Assembly: GCA_001552515.1 (NCBI GenBank)
Contig: BCRI01000008.1
Span: 42,052-106,051, forward strand
From: Sphaerimonospora mesophila NBRC 14179 = JCM 3151
GTDB taxonomy: Bacteria; Actinomycetota; Actinomycetes; Streptosporangiales; Streptosporangiaceae
DNA length: 64,000 nt
Direction of reading: 5' to 3'
In this document: positions 1-8,348 of the stretch, one piece after another
Layout: every line of letters begins with the position of its first letter
Numbering within the stretch: position 1 is the first letter of the stretch
Made by a program: the position numbers and the translations under genes
The notes under the pieces: generated by a model
What the model was told of the DNA's origin: nothing
Database searches by the model: none
What the model saw: the letters and a program-made list of their open reading frames with translations, nothing else

Positions 1-767
1 CGACTCTGGACGAGCTCAGCGGTGGACGTCTCGTGCTGGTGGTCGGGGCGTTCACCGCCAAACACGCCGCCCGCAACGGTCGTCCGCTGACCGACCCGAT
101 CACCACCCTGCGCGAGTACGTCGAATCCATCCGTGCGCTGCTCACCGGAGAACCGGTCACCTACCGCGGCGAGGTCGTGCACCTCGAAAACGTGGCGCTG
201 AACTTCACCCCGATCCGGGCCGATATCCCGATCTGGATCGCGGCGGCGAGTCGACGGGGTCTCATCAACGCGGCGGCGCTCGGTGACGGCGTGTTGCTGG
301 ATGCCGGCGCCTCTCCCGAGTATTCGGCCAACGCCGTCAAGCTCCTCCACCAGAGCTGCGAGAAGATCGGCCGTGACCCCGACGAACTGGCCGTGGCACA
401 GCTCATCAACACCTCCATCGAGGACGATCGCGCCGCCGCGGTCGCCGCGATCCGCTGGGAGGTGGCGACCAAGTTCAAACACGCCTCGACGCCGAAGGCG
501 AAGATGTCGGTGGGTGAGCCGACCATCGATCCGGACGACCTACCTCGGTTCGCCGCCGCGTTCGGACAGGGCGGGGAGGCAGCGCTCCAAGAGATCCTTC
601 CGGAGCACTACGTCACCTCGCTCACGGCTACCGGTACCGTTGCGGACGTCCGGGCCAGGATCGAGGCATATCGGCAGGCAGGCGTCACCTTGCCACTGGT
701 CCGCCCGGCGGCACCGCACCAGCTTGACCGCCTGTTGTCCACGTTCGGGGCCGGTGACACTCGGTAG
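1..767 (+). CDS. LLM-class flavin-dependent oxidoreductase, 5' end outside the window
   Basis: This is the C-terminal part of a luciferase-like (bacterial luciferase/F420 or FMN) monooxygenase-type protein. The frame is open from base 3 and enters with the family signature TLDELSGGR, usually about 100 residues into such proteins, so the true start lies upstream of the window. Further family features are the LREYVESIRALLTGE helix, the HLENVALNF segment, the PIWIAAASRRG strand and the late VADVRARIEAYRQAGVT helix. It reads toward the catabolic genes and probably performs an oxygenase or reductase step on the same substrate, but the substrate cannot be read from the sequence. Family assignment is firm; cofactor (FMN or F420) is undetermined. 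Confidence 0.85.
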   Translation, partial: TLDELSGGRLVLVVGAFTAKHAARNGRPLTDPITTLREYVESIRALLTGEPVTYRGEVVHLENVALNFTPIRADIPIWIAAASRRGLINAAALGDGVLLDAGASPEYSANAVKLLHQSCEKIGRDPDELAVAQLINTSIEDDRAAAVAAIRWEVATKFKHASTPKAKMSVGEPTIDPDDLPRFAAAFGQGGEAALQEILPEHYVTSLTATGTVADVRARIEAYRQAGVTLPLVRPAAPHQLDRLLSTFGAGDTR

Positions 768-825
768 ACCCGCACCAGGCCGCCTGCCGTCTGCGTACGA
801 GCCTCTTATGAGGCAGATCCGGCAT

Positions 826-853
826 GGCCTCCCTCCTCCGCCAGAGGGAGGCC
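826..853. terminator. Perfect 10-bp hairpin between convergent genes
   Basis: GGCCTCCCTC pairs perfectly with GAGGGAGGCC around an 8-nt loop. It sits between the 3' ends of the luciferase-like gene and the divergently placed SDR gene, which suits a shared bidirectional terminator, although neither side has a strong T-run. Confidence 0.5.
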
Positions 854-937
854 GATGACGTCGCCGGCCTTGGCGATCCTGCCGGAGATCGGTCTGGACA
901 TGAGCCACTTACCGACCCCTCGCAAGGCGCGATAGCG

Positions 938-1789
938 CTATCGGCCGGCCTCGGCGGAACGCAGGCGATCCGCGAAAAGTGCGGGCTGGGGAGCCGAATG
1001 GCCACCGTACTGATCCGCGTGACGCTGCACATGCATCAGCGAGGCGGACAGGAACCCACCGTCGACCACCAATTCCTGGCCATTGACGAACGCGGCGGCG
1101 TCACTCGCCAGATAGGCCACCACCTTCGCGATGTCGGACGCGACGCCGATGCGACGCAAGGGGGTGAGCTGGGTGCGCAACGCAAGCAGATCGGGGTCGG
1201 CGTAGTGGGCTGCCGACATCTCTGTGCGCACGAACCCGGGACTGACCGCGTTGGTCCTCACCCCGAGCGGACCCCATTCCACGGCGGTGTGTCGCGTCAG
1301 CGCGATCAAACCCGCCTTGGAGACGCCATAGGTGGGGGAGGTGTTCGGCGAGTGCGCGCCGACCGAGGCGATGTTCACAACGGCACCGTGGCCGTTGTCG
1401 ATCATGAGGCGGCCCAATTCGCGAGTGCAGAGCATCGCAGCCGTCAGATTCACCGCGATCGTCTCATTCCACGCCGCCGTCGAGAGCGACGCCAACGGCC
1501 CGGGAGCGCCCAGGATACCGGCGTTGTTCACCAGCACGTCGCAGGTACCGAACCTGTCGGCGGTCGCCTCTGCGAGGCCGATGACGTCATCCTCGTCGGT
1601 CAGATCTCCGGTGTAGACCATGACGCGGTCGGGGAAGCCGAGCTGCTGGGAGACCTCCCTCAGACGGTCGGTTTCCACGTCCACGAGCACCACATTTGCG
1701 CCGGATTCGACGAACTCGCCTGCGATCGACCGCCCCAGGCCTCCTGCCGCGCCGGTCACAACCACTGCCTGCCCCTCGAAACCGCCCAC
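938..1789 (-). CDS. SDR family NAD(P)-dependent oxidoreductase
   Basis: A 283-residue classical short-chain dehydrogenase. TGAAGGLG at residues 12-19 is the cofactor loop, Asp37 after strand 2 favours NAD(H), NNAG is at 88-91, and Ser142, Tyr154 and Lys158 form the catalytic triad (YGVSK). The C-terminal tail runs about 30 residues past the usual VDGG end. The GTG start has GGGAG 6 nt upstream. It is transcribed alone, away from the main catabolic operon, from a promoter carrying the same palindrome as the operon promoters, so it probably oxidises an alcohol intermediate of the same pathway. The substrate is unknown. Confidence 0.88.
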   Translation of the reverse strand: MGGFEGQAVVVTGAAGGLGRSIAGEFVESGANVVLVDVETDRLREVSQQLGFPDRVMVYTGDLTDEDDVIGLAEATADRFGTCDVLVNNAGILGAPGPLASLSTAAWNETIAVNLTAAMLCTRELGRLMIDNGHGAVVNIASVGAHSPNTSPTYGVSKAGLIALTRHTAVEWGPLGVRTNAVSPGFVRTEMSAAHYADPDLLALRTQLTPLRRIGVASDIAKVVAYLASDAAAFVNGQELVVDGGFLSASLMHVQRHADQYGGHSAPQPALFADRLRSAEAGR

Positions 1790-1827
1790 CGTGCGCTCCC
1801 TGCATCGACTACTTGAGGACTGTCAGA

Positions 1828-1856
1828 TTATTGTCGGACAGTTTGCGGCGCGGCAA
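1828..1856 (-). promoter_or_regulatory. Promoter with GntR-type operator for the minus-strand SDR
   Basis: On the minus strand a -35 TTGCCG (1851-1856) is separated by 17 bp from a -10-like CAATAA (1828-1833). The perfect palindrome TGTCGGACA (1832-1840) overlaps the first two bases of the -10. The same geometry occurs at 2775-2803 and 6254-6282. Repression by the neighbouring GntR protein is inferred. Confidence 0.6.
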
Positions 1857-1924
1857 TAGGGTTGTCTGGAAAGGTCGGCACAGGGGGTATCGCACCGTGG
1901 GGCGCCGGAGCGGAAGCCCTCGGC

Positions 1925-2659
1925 TCAAGGACGTTCCGCGGCGGTGGCGCGGTGCGCCTCGAGGTAGCGAAGGTGCGTCACCATGGCGTTCTGGGCCGCG
2001 TCCTCGTCACCCGCCTCGATCGCCTTCACGATCTGCAAGTGCTGAAGCACGGTCTCGGTGCCGACCTCCTCCGAGAGATCGAGAAACCGCACCGGCATCG
2101 TCTGCTCATGCAGTGCCTGGACGAACGACCACAGCACCCGATTGCCGGACGCGCGGGCGATCGCCGAATGGAAGTCGACGTCGAGCTGGGGCACTGACGG
2201 GTCCGTCACGCGGACCAACTTCTGGCGCTCGATGATCTCGTGCAGCCGGGCCAGGTCCTCCAGGCTACGCTGACCGGCGGCCAGTCGAACCGCCGGGACC
2301 TCGAGGTACTCGCGCACGGACTGCACCTCGTCGGCTTCGATGCTGCCGAGGCTGAGTAGGTTCTTCATGGACTCCGACAGCATCTCGCCGAGTGCTTCGT
2401 GGTCCACGGCCCGGACGAAGCTGCCGCCGCCCGCGCCCGGGACCTTCTCGATGAAGTTCTGCGTCGACAGCGAGCGCAGTGCTTCGCGCACCGTCGTTCT
2501 GCTCACCCTGAACTGACGCGCGAGTTCGGCCTCCGAAGGAAGGCGTTCACCACGCTTGAGCTCGCCGTCAAGGATTGCCCGACGGATGCGGTCCTCCACC
2601 TGCTCACGCGGGCGCGTGACCGCTTGCCCGAGAGTGCGGGCCTCACCAAGGGTGTCCAA
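1925..2659 (-). CDS. GntR/FadR-type (FCD domain) transcriptional regulator
   Basis: A one-component regulator of about 244 residues. The N-terminal winged helix-turn-helix carries the GntR signature (AILDGELKRGERLPSEAEL, then RVSRTTVREALRSL), followed by an all-helical FCD ligand domain with the usual D-x3-H (DVDFHSAIA) and later His metal or ligand residues. I prefer the TTG at 2659 because GAGAGG lies 6 nt upstream and a promoter is visible at 2692-2719; an in-frame TTG at 2689 would add 10 residues but lies almost on the predicted transcription start. FCD regulators usually bind organic acids or acyl-CoA-like ligands and recognise short palindromes. The repeated TGTYSRACA sites in this island are the obvious targets. 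Confidence 0.88.
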   Translation of the reverse strand: MDTLGEARTLGQAVTRPREQVEDRIRRAILDGELKRGERLPSEAELARQFRVSRTTVREALRSLSTQNFIEKVPGAGGGSFVRAVDHEALGEMLSESMKNLLSLGSIEADEVQSVREYLEVPAVRLAAGQRSLEDLARLHEIIERQKLVRVTDPSVPQLDVDFHSAIARASGNRVLWSFVQALHEQTMPVRFLDLSEEVGTETVLQHLQIVKAIEAGDEDAAQNAMVTHLRYLEAHRATAAERP

Positions 2660-2690
2660 TGCGGGCCTCTCGTTTCCAGGAGTCGACAAG

Positions 2691-2719
2691 TGTCCTACAC
2701 CAGTCAGTCGTCAGATCAA
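2691..2719 (-). promoter_or_regulatory. Putative autoregulated promoter of the GntR gene
   Basis: Minus-strand -35 TTGATC (2714-2719), 16-bp spacer, -10 TAGGAC (2692-2697). The sequence TGTCCTACA (2691-2699) differs at one base from the shared operator and covers the -10, suggesting negative autoregulation. Weaker than the other sites. Confidence 0.4.
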
Positions 2720-2774
2720 AAGTCTACTGGTCCCCACCCGTACGGCGGGTGGCGAAGTCGCTAGAGGACCATAC

Positions 2775-2803
2775 TTGCCCACCCGGCGAATGTTCGACAT
2801 TAT
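2775..2803 (+). promoter_or_regulatory. Promoter with GntR-type operator for the SDR-synthetase-dehydratase genes
   Basis: -35 TTGCCC (2775-2780), 17-bp spacer, -10 CATTAT (2798-2803). The operator TGTTCGACA (2791-2799) ends in the -10. Transcription would start near 2810, giving a leader of about 85 nt before the ATG at 2896. Confidence 0.62.
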
Positions 2804-2895
2804 GGCGTGCGTACCGGTTCCGCGTCGCCGGCGTAGTCGACTCGTTCCCGAGGGAGGGCGTCGGAGACGCGCCCCGCGCGATGAGGAGCGACAGC

Positions 2896-3657
2896 ATGTC
2901 AGGTTTCCCGGATCTGGCCGGCCGAAGGGCCATGGTCACAGGTGCCAGCAGGGGAATCGGTCGAGCGATCGCGCGGGCGCTGGCAGCGGCCGGCGCAACA
3001 GTCGCGGTCGGCGGCCGGGACTCCGCGGCGTTGAGCGCGGTAGCGGATGACATCGCCGTCGCTGGCGGCGCCGCCCACCCGCATGTCGTCGATGTCTCGG
3101 ACCACGACTCCATCCAGCGCTTCGTCGCAGAATCGGTGGATGACCTGGGCGGGTTGGACCTCTTGGTCAACTGCGCGGGCGTGCTCGCCTCGGGTTCTCT
3201 CCTGGACGCCGGTGACGAACCGTGGGCTCTGGCGTGGGAGACCAACGTCCTCGGCACGGTACGGGTGACCCGCGCCGCGGGGGCCTTCCTCACCGCCCAG
3301 GGCTCCGGCCGGGTTGTCAACGTCGCCTCGAACTACGCGTTCAAAGGAGTCGCCGAGCACGCCGCCTACTGCGCGTCGAAGGCGGCCGTCGTCTCGTTCA
3401 CGCGCAGCATGGCGGTCGAATGGGCGCGCTACGGCGTCCAGGTCAACGCCATCGCCCCCGGGTTCATCGCGACCGACCTCAACGCGAGCATCCGCGCAGA
3501 CCCCGAACGGAGTGCCCGTGTGGTGAAGGCGGTGCCCGCCCGCCGGTTTGGGACGGTCGATGACGTCGTGGCGGCGATGGGACCGCTGTGCGACCCCCAC
3601 AGCACGTTTCTGACCGGAGCCGTGCTGATAGTCGATGGCGGAGAGACCGCGCGTTGA
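2896..3657 (+). CDS. SDR family oxidoreductase (first of two paralogues)
   Basis: A 253-residue short-chain dehydrogenase. TGASRGIG lies at residues 15-22, Arg41 after strand 2 favours NADP(H), NCAG (a common NNAG variant) is at 92-95, and Ser145, Tyr158 and Lys162 are the catalytic residues. The ATG at 2896 is chosen because AGGAG lies 7 nt upstream. It is clearly paralogous to the SDR at 9565: both share SMAVEWAR and GVQVNAIAPG and a common C-terminal layout. Probable role is oxidation of a hydroxyl on a CoA-bound or free intermediate; gluconate-5-dehydrogenase-like annotation would be by similarity only. Confidence 0.9.
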   Translation: MSGFPDLAGRRAMVTGASRGIGRAIARALAAAGATVAVGGRDSAALSAVADDIAVAGGAAHPHVVDVSDHDSIQRFVAESVDDLGGLDLLVNCAGVLASGSLLDAGDEPWALAWETNVLGTVRVTRAAGAFLTAQGSGRVVNVASNYAFKGVAEHAAYCASKAAVVSFTRSMAVEWARYGVQVNAIAPGFIATDLNASIRADPERSARVVKAVPARRFGTVDDVVAAMGPLCDPHSTFLTGAVLIVDGGETAR

Positions 3658-3692
3658 GCGGCCGAGCAACCCCAACCAACGAGGAGCGCATC

Positions 3693-5378
3693 GTGAGTTT
3701 GCAGGACAAGCCCGCGGCGGGCGAGCACCCGGGCATCCGCCCGGACAGCAGGCTGACCCCGGAGCTGGCGACCGCCTACGAGTCCACCGGCCAGTGGAAC
3801 TCACAGACGCTGACTTCCCTGCTCACCGACGCGGCTGCCGCACACCCCGACCTGACCGCGGCGGTTGACTCCGCCGGACCGGGTGGAAGTCGTCGCGCGA
3901 TGACCTACGCCGAGCTCGACGCCTACGTCACCGATCTCGCCGTGGGTCTGCGTGCCCGCGGAGTTACCGAGGGCGACTCCGTCGTGGTCATGCTGCCGAA
4001 CTGCATCGAGTTCGCCGCACTCATCTTCGCCATCAACCGCGCCGGCGCTGTCTACACCGGTATCCCGGTCGCCTACGGCACCAAGGAGGTCGGGCACATC
4101 CTGGCCTCGACAGGCGCGAAGGTGGTGGTGACGCAGGAGCGGGTCGCCAGCGCCACCCCGCTGGCGGTCGTGCGCGCCTCGCGTGGAGAGGCGGCGCCGC
4201 TGATCGTCGTGCGTGGGGACTCGGGCCGGGTTGACGGCGAGATCGCGCTCGGGGACCTGGCCGAACCGTCCGCCGCCGCCGACGTGCACCTTCCCGCGGT
4301 GGACCCTCGCGCCTTGTGCCACATCGGATTCACCTCCGGCACGACGGGCGCGCCCAAGGGCGTCATGAACACCAACCAGACCCTGATCGCGGTGCTTCGG
4401 AACTGGTTGGCCTACTTCGGAGCGGAGAACCTCGGCTCCCCGATCGTCAACGCCGTGGTCTCACCGGTCGGTCACCACAGCGGCTTCCTGTGGGGAGTCC
4501 TGATGACCGCATACCTCAGGGGGACGGCCGCCTACCTCGAGAAGTGGAGCCCGCCGGCGGCTGCGGCCTTCCTGCGTGAGGAACGGGCCACGGTGTTCTT
4601 CGGCGCACCGACGTTCCTCCAGGACCTGCTCGCCACCGACCTCGTCGGCGACCCTCGCTGCGCGCTGCGTGCCGTCATCACGACGGGATCGCCGGTCCCG
4701 CGTGCGCTCCCCAGCGCCGGTCGCGATGCCTTCGGCTGCTGGGTGGGCTCCGCCTGGGGAATGACGGAGATCGGCATCGGAGTCTCCTGCCGACCCGGTA
4801 TGTCTGAGCTCGAGCTCGCCAGCGACGGCCGGGCGGTGCCCGGCGTCGAAGTCCGCGTCGTGGGGGAGGACGGCCGGCCTGTGGGCGCCGACACGCCGGG
4901 ACGGATGCAGGTTCGCAGCGCGGGACTCTTCTTGGGTTATGAGGGGCTGCCCGACCGAACCGGCCAGGAGATCGATGCCGAGGGCTGGTTCGACACCGGC
5001 GACACCGCCCGCGTCGACGAGAACCAGTTGGTCTACCTGGAGGGGCGCAGCAAGGACATCATCATCCGCGGCGGGGAGAACATCCCAGTGGTCGCCGTGG
5101 AAAGCGTGCTCTACACCCATCCTGATGTCGTCGATGTCGCCGTCGTCGGAGTTCCCGACGAGCGTCTCGGTGAGCGGGCCTGCGCCGTGGTGGTATCCAG
5201 CAATGATGATCTGGACCTCGCCGATCTCACCCGGCACCTCCTCGACAACGGCGTGTCCAAGCACTTCCTGCCGGAGCGCCTGGTGCTGGTGCCGAGCCTG
5301 CCCAAGACGCCCAGCGGGAAGATCCGTAAAGTCGAACTCCGCGAGCGGTTGACGTCGACGGAGACGGCGGCCCTGTGA
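3693..5378 (+). CDS. Class I adenylate-forming acyl-CoA synthetase
   Basis: A 561-residue AMP-dependent synthetase/ligase, which would activate the carboxylic acid substrate as adenylate and then CoA thioester, the entry step of the pathway. The P-loop motif TSGTTGAPKGV is at about residues 214-224, followed by the GWFDTGD motif, the hinge GRSKDIIIRGGENI and the C-terminal catalytic lysine motif PKTPSGKIRK. The GTG start has GAGGAG 6 nt upstream. Its stop overlaps the start of the next gene (GTGA), so translation is coupled. Sequence alone does not separate medium-chain, cyclohexanecarboxylate or aromatic acid ligases. Confidence 0.9.
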   Translation: MSLQDKPAAGEHPGIRPDSRLTPELATAYESTGQWNSQTLTSLLTDAAAAHPDLTAAVDSAGPGGSRRAMTYAELDAYVTDLAVGLRARGVTEGDSVVVMLPNCIEFAALIFAINRAGAVYTGIPVAYGTKEVGHILASTGAKVVVTQERVASATPLAVVRASRGEAAPLIVVRGDSGRVDGEIALGDLAEPSAAADVHLPAVDPRALCHIGFTSGTTGAPKGVMNTNQTLIAVLRNWLAYFGAENLGSPIVNAVVSPVGHHSGFLWGVLMTAYLRGTAAYLEKWSPPAAAAFLREERATVFFGAPTFLQDLLATDLVGDPRCALRAVITTGSPVPRALPSAGRDAFGCWVGSAWGMTEIGIGVSCRPGMSELELASDGRAVPGVEVRVVGEDGRPVGADTPGRMQVRSAGLFLGYEGLPDRTGQEIDAEGWFDTGDTARVDENQLVYLEGRSKDIIIRGGENIPVVAVESVLYTHPDVVDVAVVGVPDERLGERACAVVVSSNDDLDLADLTRHLLDNGVSKHFLPERLVLVPSLPKTPSGKIRKVELRERLTSTETAAL

Positions 5379-5848
5379 CAGGGACCTGGGACCCGGCTCC
5401 GGTGCTCGCCCGGCTTGCCGCGCTGCAGGGGCGGCGTGGACTGTGGCGGACCCACGAAGTCATCGCGCCGGCCGACGCGATCGGTCACGCTCGGCTCAGC
5501 GGCGTACGGGCCGAGCGGCCCGATGTGAACGACCCCGGCGGGGAAGGCTTCATGGACACCCAGGACGTGCCGCCCAGCCTGGCCGCCGCCTTCACGATGC
5601 GCGCCGTACTCGGCGTCCTGCACGATCGCCGCCTCGACCTGCCGTTCGACCACAATGTCCATGCGGCGCAATCCCTCGCATGGCACGCGCCCATCACCGT
5701 AGGCGCCTCGATCGAGACCCGAGCCTGGATCGGCCGCATCAAGGAAGGCGCACGCGCCCTCTTCTTCGATGTGGAGACCGAATCGATCATCGAAGACGGC
5801 CGGATATGCCTACGCGGCACCAGCACCCAGGCTCTGCGTCATGGGTGA
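5375..5848 (+). CDS. FAS1-like/MaoC N-terminal-type dehydratase subunit
   Basis: A 157-residue single hot-dog protein resembling the N-terminal, usually non-catalytic half of two-domain MaoC-like hydratases. The segment HNVHAAQSLAWHAPITVG corresponds to the family's LHxxQ...YHxPL..G motif. It lacks the D-x4-H catalytic pair carried by the next gene. The two genes overlap by 8 bp, so the products probably form a heteromeric enoyl-CoA hydratase like actinobacterial HadA/B or ChsH1/H2 pairs. Starts on a GTG overlapping the upstream stop. Confidence 0.75.
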   Translation: MTGTWDPAPVLARLAALQGRRGLWRTHEVIAPADAIGHARLSGVRAERPDVNDPGGEGFMDTQDVPPSLAAAFTMRAVLGVLHDRRLDLPFDHNVHAAQSLAWHAPITVGASIETRAWIGRIKEGARALFFDVETESIIEDGRICLRGTSTQALRHG

Positions 5849-6233
5849 GGTCCCGGTGCCCGCCCCTCTCGTGTGGGAGCCGACGGCCGGCGTGCCCCGC
5901 GATTACGCGCAGGTCTCGGGGGACCGCAGTGCCGTGCACCTCGATGAGGCAGTGGCAAGCCGCGTCGGCCTGCCCGGCGTGATTCTCCACGGCATGTACG
6001 TCTACGGATACCTGGCCACATATCTCGGGCGCCACGCGGTCGACCATGGAGGTCGCCTCGTCTCACTCGAATGCCGATTCCAGGCGCCGATGCTCCCGGG
6101 AGTGCCCATCGAGGTGCGATTCGAGCGCGGCGACGACCAGGAGTCTGTGCGGGTCGAGGCCCGCCAGTGGGACCGCTCGGTCCTGTCCGGGGTCGCCGTT
6201 CTGACGCCGGCCGAGTCGCACGACGCATCCTGA
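5841..6233 (+). CDS. MaoC-like (R)-specific enoyl-CoA hydratase subunit
   Basis: A 130-residue hot-dog protein with the hydratase-2 signature YAQVSGDRSAVH. Asp28 and His33, five residues apart, are the expected catalytic pair, followed by GVILHGM. It would add water to a 2-enoyl-CoA, working with the partner subunit encoded immediately upstream. It is the last gene before a short gap holding a second promoter. Confidence 0.85.
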   Translation: MGEVPVPAPLVWEPTAGVPRDYAQVSGDRSAVHLDEAVASRVGLPGVILHGMYVYGYLATYLGRHAVDHGGRLVSLECRFQAPMLPGVPIEVRFERGDDQESVRVEARQWDRSVLSGVAVLTPAESHDAS

Positions 6234-6253
6234 GCTCGGTGAGGCAGACGGAG

Positions 6254-6282
6254 TTGACCAATCAGCAAATGTCCAACATTAT
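6254..6282 (+). promoter_or_regulatory. Promoter with GntR-type operator for the long beta-oxidation operon
   Basis: -35 TTGACC (6254-6259), 17-bp spacer, -10 CATTAT (6277-6282), with operator TGTCCAACA (6270-6278) running into the -10. The GTG start at 6289 is only 6 nt beyond the -10, so the transcript is probably leaderless. Confidence 0.65.
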
Positions 6283-6288
6283 TACGGG

Positions 6289-7539
6289 GTGACTTCCTTG
6301 GACACTAGCCACGGATCTGCGGTCGAGCCGTCGGGACCTCTTGCCGGCATACGCGTGGTCGATATGACCACCTCGTATGCCGGCCCCACGGCCGCGATGT
6401 ACCTCGCTGACCTCGGAGCCACAGTGATCAAGGTGGAGCGCCCCGGCAGCGGGGACGATGCCCGGTCCTGGGGCCCACCGTTCGTCGAGGGAGCGTCGGC
6501 GTGGTTCGCCTCCGCCAATCGCAACAAGCGGTCGATCGTCCTCAACCTCAGCGCGCCCGAGGGGCGCGAGGCGCTTCTGCGGCTGCTCGACACCGCTGAC
6601 GTCTTCCTGCAGAACATGAACCCCGCCAAGCTCAACCGCATCGGAATCGACGGCGAGACCCTCCGGCGCCGCAATCCGCGACTGGTGTACTGCGCCATGT
6701 CCGGATTCGGCCTCACCGGTCCCGACAGCGACCTGCCCGGTTATGACCTCGTCGCCCAGGCCCGGTCCGGACTGATGTCCGTCACCGGGGAGAAAGGCGG
6801 GGCCCCCCAGCGAGTCTCGACCGCGCTGTCCGACGTGGCGACGGGGATGGCCGCGGCGATCGCCGTCAACGCGGCGCTGGTCCGTCAGTTCCGCACCGGA
6901 GAGGGCGACGTCATCGACGTGTCCTTGCTCGACACCGACCTCGCCTTGATGGCGCCGCGTGTCGCCGCGTACTGCGCGGGCGAGCCGGAGCCGGCGCCCA
7001 GCGGCGGCACCGATTCGGTCCTGGCCGTGTATCAGCCGTTCGAGGCCGAAGACCGAACCATCGTGATCGCCATCGGCAACGACTCCATGTGGCAGCGGTT
7101 CTGCGCCGCGATCCGGCTTCCTGAGCTAGGCGCGGACCCGGAACTGTCGGACAACGCCGGCCGCCGTGCCAACCGCTCGCGAATCACCGAGCAGGTGGCA
7201 CGGCGACTCGCCACGAAACCCGCAGCGGAGTGGCTCCGGCTTCTCGCCGACGTCGAGGTGCCCGCCGCCTTGGTGCAGCCCCTCTCCGAGGTCACCAAGG
7301 ACCCCCAGGTCGTGGCGCGTGGTGCGATCCTTCCTGTCCCCGGGTTTCACGGCGACCTCGTGAGCGTTCGCAGTCCGTTCCGCCTGGCCTCGCAGGAGTC
7401 ACCGCGCAACGAGCGGTTCCCCGCCCTGGGGGCGGACACCCGGGCGACCTTGCTGGATCTGGGGTACACGGAGGAGCAGATCGATGAGTTGGCGACAGCG
7501 GGCGTCGTCGGTCTGGCGGCAGCGGAGATCGCATCATGA
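6289..7539 (+). CDS. CaiB/BaiF family CoA-transferase
   Basis: A 416-residue family III CoA-transferase. The conserved aspartate that carries the acyl/glutamyl anhydride chemistry is Asp153 in PGYDLVAQA, and GDVIDVSLLDT and the late PFRL segment fit the family. It would move CoA between a donor thioester and the pathway acid, an alternative to the synthetase for activation or for recycling CoA. The predicted leaderless GTG start follows an operator-bearing promoter. It overlaps the next gene by 4 bp. Compare the second family member at 13937, which carries the racemase residues instead. Confidence 0.88.
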   Translation: MTSLDTSHGSAVEPSGPLAGIRVVDMTTSYAGPTAAMYLADLGATVIKVERPGSGDDARSWGPPFVEGASAWFASANRNKRSIVLNLSAPEGREALLRLLDTADVFLQNMNPAKLNRIGIDGETLRRRNPRLVYCAMSGFGLTGPDSDLPGYDLVAQARSGLMSVTGEKGGAPQRVSTALSDVATGMAAAIAVNAALVRQFRTGEGDVIDVSLLDTDLALMAPRVAAYCAGEPEPAPSGGTDSVLAVYQPFEAEDRTIVIAIGNDSMWQRFCAAIRLPELGADPELSDNAGRRANRSRITEQVARRLATKPAAEWLRLLADVEVPAALVQPLSEVTKDPQVVARGAILPVPGFHGDLVSVRSPFRLASQESPRNERFPALGADTRATLLDLGYTEEQIDELATAGVVGLAAAEIAS

Positions 7540-8348
7540 CCGCACCTGAGACCGTCATCGTCGAGCGAGCCGGCTCGGTCACGACCGTGACGATCAACCG
7601 GCCCGAGGCGTACAACGCGCTCAACGCCGAGGTCCTTCGCCGGCTGCACGCCGCGGTCCTCGACGCCGAGGCCGACCCCGCGATCCGCGCCGTCGTCGTC
7701 ACCGGAAGCGGCGAGAAGGCATTTTGCGCCGGTGCCGATCTCAAAGAACTCGCCGGCATGAGCGCGGACCGCGCCCACGAGACGCTCCGCACCGGACAGC
7801 GGGTCCTGCGGGACATCGAGCGGGCGGCTGTGCCCGTGATCGCAGCGGTCAACGGCGTCGCACTCGGCGGCGGCTTCGAGCTCGTGCTCGCCTCGACGTT
7901 CTCCGTGGTGTCGACCCAGGCATCCCTCGGGCTGCCCGAGTCCGGACTCGGGTTGATCCCCGGCTACGGCGGAACCCAGCGCCTGCCCCGTGCGGTCGGC
8001 GCCCCCACCGCCGCGTATCTCATGCTCACCGGAGCGCGGCTGGACGCACAGCGCGCCCACCGGCTGGGGCTCACCCCGGTACCGCCTGTCGCCCCCGCCG
8101 ACCTGATGGCCACCGCGTCGGCACTGGCGGAGAAGATCGCCGCTCAGGGACCGGTCGCCGTCCGCTCCATCCTCACCGCCGTGGAGGGCGGCCGAGACGC
8201 CGCGCTCGATGCCGGACTCCAGTTGGAGACCGGCCTGGCGGCACTCGCCGTGGCGGGCGCCGAGTCCGACGAGGGGATCGCCGCATTCCTCGAACGACGA
8301 CCGGCTCGGTTCGCCGATCCCGCACCCGTACCCGAGGAGCCCGCATGA
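7536..8348 (+). CDS. Enoyl-CoA hydratase/isomerase (crotonase)
   Basis: A 270-residue crotonase. The oxyanion segments are FCAGADLKEL and ALGGGFELVLA, and the two catalytic glutamates are Glu115 and Glu135, with the 20-residue spacing of rat mitochondrial hydratase (Glu144/Glu164). It is therefore expected to be an active 2-enoyl-CoA hydratase giving the (S)-3-hydroxyacyl-CoA, complementing the (R)-type MaoC pair. ATGA overlaps join it to the genes on both sides. Confidence 0.9.
   Translation: MTAPETVIVERAGSVTTVTINRPEAYNALNAEVLRRLHAAVLDAEADPAIRAVVVTGSGEKAFCAGADLKELAGMSADRAHETLRTGQRVLRDIERAAVPVIAAVNGVALGGGFELVLASTFSVVSTQASLGLPESGLGLIPGYGGTQRLPRAVGAPTAAYLMLTGARLDAQRAHRLGLTPVPPVAPADLMATASALAEKIAAQGPVAVRSILTAVEGGRDAALDAGLQLETGLAALAVAGAESDEGIAAFLERRPARFADPAPVPEEPA

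Noticed and set aside
938..1816. Long plus-strand frame opposite the SDR gene
   Set aside because: Arg/His-rich antisense shadow typical of GC-rich DNA; the minus strand shows a complete SDR.
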